A stretch of DNA of 14,234 bases from CAIYXV01 sp035506255 (GTDB taxonomy: Bacteria > Margulisbacteria > WOR-1 > XYC2-FULL-46-14 > WPAF01), in assembly GCA_035506255.1 (NCBI GenBank), contig DATJPS010000006.1, forward strand, positions 1-14,234, written 5' to 3'. The number at the start of each line of letters is the position of its first letter. The stretch's first letter is position 1. Position numbers and translations under genes: made by a program. The notes below the pieces were generated by a model. The model worked only from the letters and a program-made list of their open reading frames with translations. It searched no databases and was not told the origin of the DNA. Of this stretch, positions 1-6,730 are shown piece by piece.

Positions 1-1
1 A

Positions 2-739
2 TTGTCGATCTCGCTTCTCCTGGTGTTTGCCCTTTCCTGCTCGTCCATGGCCGTGGTCGTCCTTACCGGCAAAGAAGCGAAGAGCGTGGCCGCGACGACT
101 AAAAAGACGGAACTGAGAACGGACAAAAGCCTTTTGCAGCACGGACTGAACACGGGAGGGGCCGCTTCGGACAGCATGCCGGCGCCGGAGAGCCTTCCTT
201 CGCTGGGAGTGAGCGGAACGGCCGCGCCTTCCACATTGGGCAAGACCGCGCTCCCTTACGGAGGGCTTAAGCCTACGCTTAAAGAAAAGGACCGGTTGGA
301 GATAGAACCTCCGCTTCAGATCGGAGTTTCGCTTGGAGTCTTCTCCAGCATTCCGGCGTTTGGCCTGGGCCTGGTCTGGAACCGTCCGATGGCATACGAA
401 CCGCTTTCGATAAAGACCGGCATTCTCTATGCAGAAGGTAAAGATTCCGATCAGATCGACCGCAAAAATCTGATGATCTTTGCCGACGGCGTGTGGCGAC
501 TGGGGAAGGCGTCGCTCGATGTGGTCGGCATGTACCTGGGGGCGGGAGCCAACTGCCTGGTCATGACCACCGGCCGGGTGCAGGGGCAGCCGGGGGGCGA
601 GGTTTACGTCGGGTTCGACAGCAAGACGGGGAGGAGCGAGTTCATCTACGCCGAGCTTGGCTACGGCGCCATCCGCACCGGCTTCAGCCCGACCTACAAA
701 GGACTTAACGCGGTGCTTGGGGTGAGGTCGAAAGTTTGA
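2..739 (+). CDS. Probable outer-membrane beta-barrel envelope protein, likely 5'-partial
   Basis: I do not recognise a named family. The reading frame enters at the window edge; the first possible start is a TTG at position 2, so the true start may lie upstream. The N-terminus has a hydrophobic stretch (about residues 2-22) that would act as a signal peptide or membrane anchor. A Cys at residue 13 follows Leu-Ser but is a poor lipobox. Residues about 23-100 are a low-complexity Ser/Pro/Lys/Gly linker. From about residue 103 to the end, alternating polar and hydrophobic segments rich in Gly and aromatics (for example around GVSLGVFSS, YLGAGANCLV, YAELGYGAIR and LNAVLGVRSKV) look like successive transmembrane beta strands of a small outer-membrane barrel. 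The stop overlaps the TTG start of the next gene by four bases, so the two are probably co-translated. The barrel is inferred from strand pattern only. Confidence 0.6.
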   Translation: MSISLLLVFALSCSSMAVVVLTGKEAKSVAATTKKTELRTDKSLLQHGLNTGGAASDSMPAPESLPSLGVSGTAAPSTLGKTALPYGGLKPTLKEKDRLEIEPPLQIGVSLGVFSSIPAFGLGLVWNRPMAYEPLSIKTGILYAEGKDSDQIDRKNLMIFADGVWRLGKASLDVVGMYLGAGANCLVMTTGRVQGQPGGEVYVGFDSKTGRSEFIYAELGYGAIRTGFSPTYKGLNAVLGVRSKV

Positions 740-1035
740 CGGTGAAATACAACCCGGCCGAGCGCGACTGGTCGGATAAGGAATACCGCGAGTATTTTTC
801 CTTCAACCCGACCCTGACGACAATGGACCGCAACGCCATATATTACGGCGAGCTGATCACTCTCTACAATCCCAACATCCAGCGGAACACCATCGAAGTG
901 ATCCCGGAGCACTCGGAGGAGAAGCCGAAGGAGAAGACCCCGGCGGAGCTCAAAGAGCTGAAGCGCCTGCTGATCCCCGATTCCACGCTGATGGCCAACC
1001 CGTTCCTGATCAAAAAAGTCCAACCGCCGGAATGA
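736..1035 (+). CDS. Small charged protein of unknown function, coupled to the barrel gene
   Basis: Not recognised. It is 99 residues, with no signal peptide or membrane segment. The first half is Tyr/Asn-rich (YREYFSFNPTL, IYYGELITLYNPN). The middle (about residues 58-78) is a highly charged Glu/Lys/Pro helix (EEKPKEKTPAELKELKRLL). The TTG start overlaps the previous stop (TTGA), and a GAGGT Shine-Dalgarno at 724-728 is correctly spaced for it; a GTG six bases later (742) is the alternative but is too far from that site. The overlap suggests expression with the barrel protein, perhaps as a small partner, but nothing in the sequence identifies a function. A structured gene-free interval follows. 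Confidence 0.6.
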   Translation: MTVKYNPAERDWSDKEYREYFSFNPTLTTMDRNAIYYGELITLYNPNIQRNTIEVIPEHSEEKPKEKTPAELKELKRLLIPDSTLMANPFLIKKVQPPE

Positions 1036-1044
1036 TCTTCATTT

Positions 1045-1076
1045 TCCACTTTTCTTTTGTTGAAAAGAAAAGTGGA
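1045..1076. terminator. Perfect 14-bp stem-loop, possible bidirectional terminator
   Basis: The arms 1045-1058 and 1063-1076 are perfect reverse complements (TCCACTTTTCTTTT / AAAAGAAAAGTGGA) around a GTTG loop. It starts nine bases after the stop of the small plus-strand gene. The stem itself is A/T-rich with T and A tracts in its arms, but there is no T-run directly after it on either strand, so it is not a textbook intrinsic terminator. Confidence 0.5.
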
Positions 1077-1090
1077 TGAAAAGAAAGCAA

Positions 1091-1109
1091 CCAGGGGGTA
1101 TCCCCCTGG
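1091..1109. repeat. GC-rich 8-bp hairpin with an alternative pairing partner
   Basis: CCAGGGGG (1091-1098) pairs perfectly with CCCCCTGG (1102-1109) around a TAT loop. A second CCCCCT copy at 1111-1116 could compete for the same G-run, so two mutually exclusive stems are possible. Confidence 0.55.
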
Positions 1110-1190
1110 ACCCCCTTTGCCCTTCGTGTGCCCTTGCTGCTCCGCAATTCAGATTTTAAACGATTAATCATGTCAAATCCGATGGACGTA

Positions 1191-1208
1191 GTGAGCTCCG
1201 CAGCTCAC
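1191..1208. repeat. 7-bp inverted repeat
   Basis: GTGAGCT (1191-1197) and AGCTCAC (1202-1208) are perfect reverse complements around a CCGC loop. It is one of several stems in the same interval. Confidence 0.5.
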
Positions 1209-1296
1209 CGCCCCTCCCAATTGTGAAACACCCCACTCAGGTCACATCCTTTTCATCATGGAAAAGAAAGTAAGATGAATAATTATTTACAGAGAA

Positions 1297-1740
1297 TTAT
1301 AATAAATATTGATCGATCGAACCGTCGCGGACGACCTTGATGACATGCTTTACCGGCTTGCTGTCCACCGTTTCGTACAGCGCCACGTTGACGTCCAGCT
1401 GCTTGTCTATGCTCACGATCATGTTGAGGGTGATGTTGGGCATGATCTGCGAAGTGAGGATATCCTGCCGCGAAGGGATGGGAAGGGAGCGCTCGGGGTG
1501 GGAATGGTAGAACCCGATCACCTTGATCTTGTTCTTGGAAAAATATTCGTAGACCGCGGCCGACATGTAGGATGAGACCTCGAACTTCTCCTTCCCTTCG
1601 AACCCGGCGAAGTTGTTGAGCGGGAAGATCCCCAGGATCACGTTCCCCCTGCCGCCGATAAAACCGCCCGCCTCGTACGGAAGGTAGTCCAGGCAGTGCT
1701 GGACGATGGTATTGAAGTGTTTGAGCGTTATGACGTACAT
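1297..1740 (-). CDS. JAMM/JAB-domain (MPN, M67-like) metallopeptidase
   Basis: This 147-residue protein is a stand-alone JAB/MPN domain, the zinc isopeptidase fold that in bacteria cleaves C-terminal peptides from ubiquitin-like or sulfur-carrier proteins. The core is visible: Glu23 in the opening strand (YEAGGFIGG), then the HSHP zinc-binding pair (His80, His82) and a following PSRQD segment that supplies Ser and the Asp ligand. Eleven residues separate the second His from that Asp, where the family norm is ten. I chose the ATG at 1740 because it gives the usual family N-terminus and because a -35/-10 pair sits eight bases upstream; an upstream TTG at 1782 would add 14 residues. The gene is divergent from asd. 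No ubiquitin-like, ThiS/MoaD or cysteine-synthase partner is in the window, so its substrate is unknown. Confidence 0.85.
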   Translation of the reverse strand: MYVITLKHFNTIVQHCLDYLPYEAGGFIGGRGNVILGIFPLNNFAGFEGKEKFEVSSYMSAAVYEYFSKNKIKVIGFYHSHPERSLPIPSRQDILTSQIMPNITLNMIVSIDKQLDVNVALYETVDSKPVKHVIKVVRDGSIDQYLL

Positions 1741-1748
1741 TAGCTTAT

Positions 1749-1777
1749 AGTTTAGCGATTTACGGGGGAATTGTCTA
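1749..1777 (-). promoter_or_regulatory. Candidate leaderless promoter of the JAB gene
   Basis: On the minus strand TAGACA (1772-1777, five of six matches to TTGACA) is followed by a 17-base spacer and TAAACT (1749-1754, four of six matches to TATAAT). Only eight bases separate the -10 from the ATG at 1740 and no Shine-Dalgarno is present, so the transcript would begin at or next to the start codon. Confidence 0.45.
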
Positions 1778-1795
1778 CTCAACCGGCCGTAATTT

Positions 1796-1804
1796 TGGTA
1801 TAAT
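1796..1804 (+). promoter_or_regulatory. Extended -10 promoter of asd
   Basis: TGGTATAAT at 1796-1804 is an extended -10 (TG, one base, TATAAT) with no clear -35. Transcription would start near 1811, leaving a leader of about 24 bases that includes an AGGAG Shine-Dalgarno at 1822-1826, eight bases before the asd ATG. Confidence 0.6.
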
Positions 1805-1834
1805 AATTACGATATAAAGCTAGGAGCGTTCATC

Positions 1835-2860
1835 ATGGCCAATAAAAAGTTCAACGTCTGCGTCCTCGGCGCCACCGGCATGGTGGGGAAAGAGATGATG
1901 AAGGTCCTCGAAGAGAGGAACTTCCCCGTCGGACGGTTCCTTCCGCTTGCTTCCGAGCGGACCGCCGGGACCAAGGTCACTTTCCAGGGCAAAGAATACA
2001 CTGTAGAGTTGGCGGAGCCGAAGTCGTTCGCCGGGATCGAGATCGGCCTTTTTTCCGCCGGGGCCAAACCGTCGGCGGCGCTGGCGCCCGAAGCGGTAAA
2101 GAGCGGCTGCGTCGTCATCGACAACACTTCGCATTTCCGGATGGATCCCAACGTGCCGCTGGTCGTTCCCGAAGTGAACGGGCACGCCATCAAAAGGCAC
2201 AAAGGGATAATCGCCAACCCGAACTGCTCGACCGCGCAGATGGTGCTGGCGCTCAAACCAATTTACGACGCGGTTGGAATAGAGCGGATCGTCGTTTCCA
2301 CCTACCAGTCGGTGTCGGGGTGGGGGAAAGAGGCAGTGGAAGAGCTGATGACCCAGAGCAAAGCGCTGGTCGCCGACCCCAAAGCGAAAGTGGAGGCCAA
2401 ATGCATCTTCCGGCAGATCGCGTTCAACGTGGTGCCGCAGATCGACCAGTTCACCGACAACGGCTATACCAAGGAAGAGATGAAGATGGTCAACGAGACC
2501 CGGAAGATATTCGAGGACGACTCCATCATGGTGTCGGCCACCACCGTCCGCGTGCCGGTCGTGATCGGCCATTCGGAATCGGTCAACATCACCACTAAAA
2601 AGAAAATATCGGCAGTGGAAGCGCGCAAGCTAATGGGTGCCTTCGCCGACGTCAAAGTGGTGGACGATCCCGCGAAAGGGATCTATCCGACCCCGATCGA
2701 CTGTGTGGGGAAGAACGAGACTCTGGTGGGACGGGTTCGCGAAGACATTTCACAGAAGAACGGCCTCGACATGTGGATCGTGTCCGACAATCTGAGAAGG
2801 GGCGCGGCGCTAAACGCCGTCCTCATCGCCGAACGGATGATCGCCGACGGGCTCCTCTGA
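1835..2860 (+). CDS. asd: Aspartate-semialdehyde dehydrogenase
   Basis: It reduces L-aspartyl-4-phosphate to aspartate 4-semialdehyde with NADPH in the cytoplasm, the branch-point step for lysine/diaminopimelate, threonine and methionine. At 341 residues it has the family's full length. The NADP-binding GATGMVG loop is at residues 12-18. The catalytic Cys is Cys131 in the NPNCST motif, and the catalytic His is His246 in VVIGHSE. The conserved ETRKI segment is at about 221-225 and the C-terminal DNLRRGAA motif at 318-325. In the SVSGxG loop a Trp (163) follows the Gly where Ala or Thr is common. An AGGAG site and extended -10 support the ATG start. No other lysine or threonine genes are adjacent. 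Its last 51 bases overlap, tail to tail, with the 3' end of the gene on the other strand. Confidence 0.96.
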   Translation: MANKKFNVCVLGATGMVGKEMMKVLEERNFPVGRFLPLASERTAGTKVTFQGKEYTVELAEPKSFAGIEIGLFSAGAKPSAALAPEAVKSGCVVIDNTSHFRMDPNVPLVVPEVNGHAIKRHKGIIANPNCSTAQMVLALKPIYDAVGIERIVVSTYQSVSGWGKEAVEELMTQSKALVADPKAKVEAKCIFRQIAFNVVPQIDQFTDNGYTKEEMKMVNETRKIFEDDSIMVSATTVRVPVVIGHSESVNITTKKKISAVEARKLMGAFADVKVVDDPAKGIYPTPIDCVGKNETLVGRVREDISQKNGLDMWIVSDNLRRGAALNAVLIAERMIADGLL

Positions 2861-4765
2861 CGCCCCGGCGCGGCTTATTTCCCCGATCTTCCGTTTGAGC
2901 TCAGGGTCCTTCGCGAGCATGGCGATAAAATCTACCGGACCATCATCGGCCAGGCTGTTCCGGAACATCAGATAGAGCGGACGTGCCAGCTTCTTGATAT
3001 TGAACATCCCCAGGAAAGCCCGCCTGACCTTTTGCGCTCCGTCCCCGTTCGCCTCGAGCAGGGGAAGATGGATGTGGGTGAAGATCTCCAGCATGCGGCT
3101 ACGTGATTCGGTGCCGTCCATCGCCAGCTCGTAGATCATGTCGAGCGCCAGGATGAGGTCGAGCGCAGAGATGTCGGAGCGCGCGACCAGATCGCGCAGG
3201 CGGTCGAGGCGGGTGCGGAGCGGGGTGTTGTAGCCGTTCAGTTCATGCGCCAGCAACTGTGCCAGCTCTTCCCGCCGTTTCCGGAACCGGTTGCGCAGAT
3301 CGGATAATTCCTTGATATCGCTCCGCTCAAAAAGCGCGGCGTCGATCCGGTCCCGGTCTCCCGGGCCGAAACGCGGTGCCAGTGCGCCGTGGAGCAGCCG
3401 GTATGATCCGTTTTCCGCCACGATCGCCACCGATGCCGGGCGGGTCCGGAACTCCCCTTCGAATTTTCCCATGGCGATGAACTTGCGCGCCAGGATCACG
3501 CCGTAACTGTCGCGCAGGCGTGAGGTCTCGACCCCTTCCAGTATCCGCACGCCGGAAGTGGTGAACCGCTCCGGGAGCTTGGCCCGGTTCGAATAGAGCA
3601 GCCGGTAATTCTCGTCCCTTACCGTGCGGAAATATACGACCCGCTCCGAACTCTTTGACCTGACCTCCGTTACTTGTCCTTCTTCCATGGTGACGTAGAC
3701 CGGATCGTTCTGCCCGACGTTCAGCCTGACCGCATCTTCGCGGACCAGAGTGTAGAACCTCCCGAAAAGCTTGAACGCAAAATTCCCTTCCCGCGCGTCC
3801 CAATGGACCGGGATTCCTTTGCTGACCTTTCCGGTGAGCGGAAGCGGGTCGGTCGGCCACATGTCGCCGACCAGGTAGCCGTTCGGTTTCCCATCGCGTA
3901 TTATCGGATGAAGCGTCGCGAAGCGGTTCTGGTCGCACTGGCGGACTCTGGTGCCGGTACCGGACCGCTCGATCACGTAGACATCGCCGATAATCGCTTT
4001 GTGGTTGAAATAATAGGGGACCCGGAAAAAGTGGAAAGACCGGTCCGCCGGAAGCTTGGCGTAATATTCCTTGAGGATCGCGCCGTTACGGGCTTTGTGG
4101 GCAAAGATCCTCTTTTCCTCCAGATCAAGGTAACAAGTGTAGATGTGGAACGGGTCGGATGGATCGGGATCGTAGATGCCGAACGATATTCCCTCTCCGT
4201 AGCGCAACGGGACCAGCAGGACCGGCTTGCCAGCGTAATGTCGCTCCAGCGCCAGACCCCAAAAAGTCAGGCCGTAACGGTCCTGGAGGAAAATATCCCC
4301 GTGTTTCCCGACCCGGGCGCGCAAATAAGTGCCGAAGACTCTTTCATCTCCGCCCTCGATATAATCTTCCATCGATTTCCCGAAGCTCATATGCCACGTT
4401 TCACTGCGGCCCTCGACCGGCGCGCGGTCTCGCGAATAGACCAGGTCCCAGAAAGACACATAGGTCTTTTCGCCTCTCCCTTTTCTCGCCAGCGCGTTGA
4501 CCGGAACGTCGCCGGAGGTGTAACGCAGGCCATTCGCCCTTAAAATGAACCCTTCAGTGTCGAAAGGCACACGCCAGTTATGGCCGGTGTGATCGCTTGA
4601 AAGGGTCACTCCGTTGGCGGAAAGCGTCGCGGTGAATGCAGAGTTCCTGAACATCTCATTCAATACCGGGTTGTGCTGCCCGTCTTTAAAGCTCCATATC
4701 ACCCGTTGGTGGATCAGCCTTAGCGACGGCAAGGCGATCGGTTTCTGGACCAGGATATTGCCCAT
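2810..4765 (-). CDS. Large protein of unknown function (about 651 residues)
   Basis: Not recognised. There is no signal peptide and no membrane segment, so it is probably cytoplasmic. Residues 1 to about 480 look beta-rich, with many aromatic and charged alternations (around WHMSFGKSMEDYI, GLTFWGLALERHYAGKP, HIYTCYLDLEEKRIF and FHFFRVPYYFNHK). From about residue 484 the pattern changes to amphipathic helices (ELSDLRNRFRKRREELAQLL, LDRLRDLVARSDISALDLI). The tail is acidic and Gly-rich. No nucleotide-binding or catalytic signature was found. The ATG at 4765 lacks a clear Shine-Dalgarno. The final 16 codons and stop lie antisense inside asd. The gene is divergent from the phosphoesterase gene. 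Third-position GC bias in the translated frame and its long uninterrupted length make it a real gene. Confidence 0.75.
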   Translation of the reverse strand: MGNILVQKPIALPSLRLIHQRVIWSFKDGQHNPVLNEMFRNSAFTATLSANGVTLSSDHTGHNWRVPFDTEGFILRANGLRYTSGDVPVNALARKGRGEKTYVSFWDLVYSRDRAPVEGRSETWHMSFGKSMEDYIEGGDERVFGTYLRARVGKHGDIFLQDRYGLTFWGLALERHYAGKPVLLVPLRYGEGISFGIYDPDPSDPFHIYTCYLDLEEKRIFAHKARNGAILKEYYAKLPADRSFHFFRVPYYFNHKAIIGDVYVIERSGTGTRVRQCDQNRFATLHPIIRDGKPNGYLVGDMWPTDPLPLTGKVSKGIPVHWDAREGNFAFKLFGRFYTLVREDAVRLNVGQNDPVYVTMEEGQVTEVRSKSSERVVYFRTVRDENYRLLYSNRAKLPERFTTSGVRILEGVETSRLRDSYGVILARKFIAMGKFEGEFRTRPASVAIVAENGSYRLLHGALAPRFGPGDRDRIDAALFERSDIKELSDLRNRFRKRREELAQLLAHELNGYNTPLRTRLDRLRDLVARSDISALDLILALDMIYELAMDGTESRSRMLEIFTHIHLPLLEANGDGAQKVRRAFLGMFNIKKLARPLYLMFRNSLADDGPVDFIAMLAKDPELKRKIGEISRAGASEEPVGDHPFGDEDGV

Positions 4766-4841
4766 AAAAAGCTATCGGCATGAAAACCCGAGAATTTCGC
4801 TTTCTGTCTTGATATTTTTGGCCCAAAACCGACTTTTTTGC

Positions 4842-4862
4842 TGTAAAACGGTATTTTTTACA
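4842..4862. promoter_or_regulatory. Dyad TGTAAAA-N7-TTTTACA, possible operator
   Basis: TGTAAAA (4842-4848) and TTTTACA (4856-4862) are perfect 7-base inverted arms around a 7-base centre. The element ends four bases before the -35 box of the phosphoesterase promoter and lies between divergent genes. That position and the 21-base span suit a binding site for a dimeric regulator. No regulator gene is in the window. Confidence 0.4.
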
Positions 4863-4866
4863 AGTT

Positions 4867-4894
4867 TTGACCTTCCCGTTCCGATATATATAAT
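4867..4894 (+). promoter_or_regulatory. Sigma-70-type promoter of the phosphoesterase gene
   Basis: TTGACC (4867-4872), a 16-base spacer and TATAAT (4889-4894). The expected transcript start near 4901 gives a leader of only about nine bases before the ATG at 4910. The AGGAAGGG at 4895-4902, which looks like a Shine-Dalgarno, would then be mostly untranscribed. Confidence 0.6.
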
Positions 4895-4909
4895 AGGAAG
4901 GGATACGAT

Positions 4910-6007
4910 ATGGCATTGAACGTTAACGTGATGAGCAATAAACTCCCGCTCACCATCAGGATGTGGAACGGCATCAAAAACCTGGTCGGTCGTGGCCCCG
5001 CGACCGCTCAAATGCAGATCTCAGCGGCTTATCCCAACATGACCGCTCCCGATCTGCTGAAGCCTTTAACGGTCCCCGAGCTGTATAAGTTGAACCAGGC
5101 GATCGCGATGGAAAAAGGGGACGGCAAGTTCTTTACCCGGGATGAGGCATTGATTAAGTTCAATCCCAGAAAAGAGATCGTCGCGGTGGGCGACCTTCAC
5201 GGGAACATTGCGCGCCTCGACCGGCTGGTGAACGACCTGGGACCGAGACTGGCGTCCGGCGAGATCGTCCTGACCTTTTTAGGCGATGCGATCCATCCGG
5301 AAAAAGGGGACGACAAAAAACTTCGGGACATGAGCGCGTCGATCGCGACTTTGAATACCATTATAAATTTGAAAAAAATGTATCCAGACCGGGTACATTT
5401 TCTTATCGGCAATCACGACGTGGTAAATCCCAAAGACCAGAATGCGATGGGTTTTACGAAAGGCGGCGTTCCGCAAGCGCTGGTGTTCTTAACGGACCTG
5501 CAGAAATATTTTAGAAGCCAGGGTTATTCGGGCGAGGATACGGAAAAGATGGTGGCCGGTTACCAGAACTTTTTTGACAGCTGCGCGGTCTCGGCGACGG
5601 TGGAAGGGAGCAAATACGCGGTGCTGCTGGCGCATTCGGCGGTAGTGAAAGGCGGAGTGAAACAGGAGCAGTTGATAAAAGCCAGGGAAAATCCGGGATT
5701 ATTGAGGCAGTTACTCTGGAATACTTATCGACTGCGCAGTTCCAATATGGCGGATGTGGTATATAAGGCCAAAGACGTAATAGATACGATAAAACTCTTG
5801 AATTTTAAAGTGCCGGAACAGAACGTCTATCTGATATCCGGGCACACTCCCGACGATAAGGGATTTGTCCATCAACCATTTCCGGGGATGAACCATTTTA
5901 TCGTTCACGGAAATGTGGAGAATTCGTTCGGAGTACTGGTTATCAAGGATGGCCTGCCGCAGGGGATGGTTATCAAGATCGATCCGCAGATCGCGAACGC
6001 GGCTTGA
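4910..6007 (+). CDS. Calcineurin-like metallophosphoesterase with N-terminal extension
   Basis: A 365-residue protein of the calcineurin/PPP-like metallophosphoesterase superfamily, which hydrolyses phosphomonoesters or diesters with two metal ions. About 85 residues of unrecognised sequence precede the catalytic domain. Motifs in order: GDLHGN (94-99), GDAIH (125-129), GNHD (167-170), AHS (241-243) and SGHT (310-313), which together supply the expected Asp, His and Asn metal ligands. The second motif is unusual: in PPP enzymes it reads GDxxDRG, but here His and Pro replace the Asp-Arg pair. The substrate could be a protein, a nucleotide such as Ap4A, or something else. It has its own promoter and a candidate operator. 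It ends two bases from the stop of the convergent downstream gene. There is no signal peptide, so a cytoplasmic location is likely. Confidence 0.85.
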   Translation: MALNVNVMSNKLPLTIRMWNGIKNLVGRGPATAQMQISAAYPNMTAPDLLKPLTVPELYKLNQAIAMEKGDGKFFTRDEALIKFNPRKEIVAVGDLHGNIARLDRLVNDLGPRLASGEIVLTFLGDAIHPEKGDDKKLRDMSASIATLNTIINLKKMYPDRVHFLIGNHDVVNPKDQNAMGFTKGGVPQALVFLTDLQKYFRSQGYSGEDTEKMVAGYQNFFDSCAVSATVEGSKYAVLLAHSAVVKGGVKQEQLIKARENPGLLRQLLWNTYRLRSSNMADVVYKAKDVIDTIKLLNFKVPEQNVYLISGHTPDDKGFVHQPFPGMNHFIVHGNVENSFGVLVIKDGLPQGMVIKIDPQIANAA

Positions 6008-6009
6008 GC

Positions 6010-6645
6010 TTAAAGTTCCTTCGCCTCGATATGCGCCCATCTCGGGAAGCTTTCCAGCAACCTTCTTGAAAAGGTGATCTTCATCCCGTTCCCAGAAGTT
6101 CCGACATTATCGAACGGATCGTCGCTTATTTTTATCTCTCTTATCCTGGCCATTCCGGGATCATGGAAATTCTCGCTGATCTTTGCCAGCATGGCCGCGT
6201 ACAGATTGTTTGGGAGGTCGGCGAGCTCCGCTCCCGTCTTTATCCCCTTGATGCCGAAGAAGACGCGCCGGTGGATCCCCGTCCCCATACTAACGATGCG
6301 ATTTTCGGCATCCGCCAGATCGTTCGATCCCTCGTTAAAAAGACGAATGCCGAAAACGATCCAGTCCCGGCGGGTATCGTAAAACTTCGATGACAGTCCG
6401 TTCTCCCTCATTGCGGCATCGATGTCCCTGCGGCCGTCGGCCAATTTTTCGCTATCGATATGGTATTGGACCTCTTCCACCAGATGGGGAAGGGAGGTGA
6501 ACGTGGTAAGCGCTCTTTCGGTCGCCAGCGCCACGCGGGAGACCGCTCCCTGCGCCGGGGCGCAAAGCACGCCGCTGAAGCAATTACCTATCCTGATCGT
6601 TAAATTTATCATGGTGAATCGTCGGCCTACCTGTATTTTTATCAT
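6010..6645 (-). CDS. Protein of unknown function (211 residues)
   Basis: Not recognised. It is a soluble, mixed alpha/beta sequence without a clear signal peptide. The N-terminal 50 residues include GNCFSGVLCAPAQGAVSRVALATERALTTF, split here as GNCFSGVLCAPAQ and GAVSRVALATERALTTF. The rest is polar, with Arg- and Asp-rich stretches (ADGRRDIDAAMRENG) and conserved-looking aromatic segments (DWIVFGIRLFNEGS). The start is uncertain: ATG at 6645 gives 211 residues, and ATG at 6612 gives 200 beginning MINLTIRIGNC. Neither has a good Shine-Dalgarno. A weak TTGAAA/GATAAA pair 18 bases apart would favour the shorter form, and so would the resemblance of its LTIR-x-x-N start to residues 14-20 of the neighbouring phosphoesterase. 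It converges with that gene with a two-base gap. Confidence 0.6.
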   Translation of the reverse strand: MIKIQVGRRFTMINLTIRIGNCFSGVLCAPAQGAVSRVALATERALTTFTSLPHLVEEVQYHIDSEKLADGRRDIDAAMRENGLSSKFYDTRRDWIVFGIRLFNEGSNDLADAENRIVSMGTGIHRRVFFGIKGIKTGAELADLPNNLYAAMLAKISENFHDPGMARIREIKISDDPFDNVGTSGNGMKITFSRRLLESFPRWAHIEAKEL

Positions 6646-6730
6646 CAGATACGGGGCCTGATTTCAATGATAATAAGCAATAAATGCGCGTGGAAAGCCC
6701 CGCGCCGGCCGCGGTGCTATCGGCCGCAGG
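6646..6730. other. Short gap with GC-rich inverted repeats, possible terminator of the secreted-protein gene
   Basis: The gap lies between two minus-strand genes. Two CGGCCG copies (around 6707-6712 and 6720-6725) can pair across about seven bases just after the stop at 6731. No clear T-run follows on the minus strand, so termination is uncertain. No promoter was recognised with confidence for the downstream gene. Confidence 0.3.

Larger units (their letters stand above)
1036..1296. other. Gene-free interval with multiple inverted repeats between convergent genes
   Basis: There is no plausible gene or tRNA here. The interval contains four separate stem-loops (1045-1076, 1091-1109, 1191-1208, 1249-1266). 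The sequence GAAAAGAAAG occurs at 1078-1087 and 1261-1270. A 9-base pair of inverted arms, GATGAAAAG (1075-1083) and CTTTTCATC (1249-1257), brackets the inner part. It lies between two genes that converge, so at least one stem may end transcription. The density of repeats also fits a short interspersed repeat unit or a structured RNA. Which of these is correct cannot be told from one copy. Confidence 0.6.

Noticed and set aside
1311..1320. GATCGATCGA near the end of the JAB gene
   Set aside because: A short palindromic run inside coding sequence; nothing else supports a regulatory role.
1741..1782. TTG start at 1782 for the JAB gene
   Set aside because: The candidate promoter lies between it and the ATG at 1740, and the extra 14 residues do not fit the family N-terminus.
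1820..2572. A 250-residue minus-strand open frame within asd
   Set aside because: asd is unambiguous; the antisense frame is His/Arg/Gly-rich with no family features, typical of a shadow frame.
3674..4543. A 289-residue plus-strand open frame inside the large unknown gene
   Set aside because: It is antisense to a longer frame with better protein-like composition, and has no start signal.
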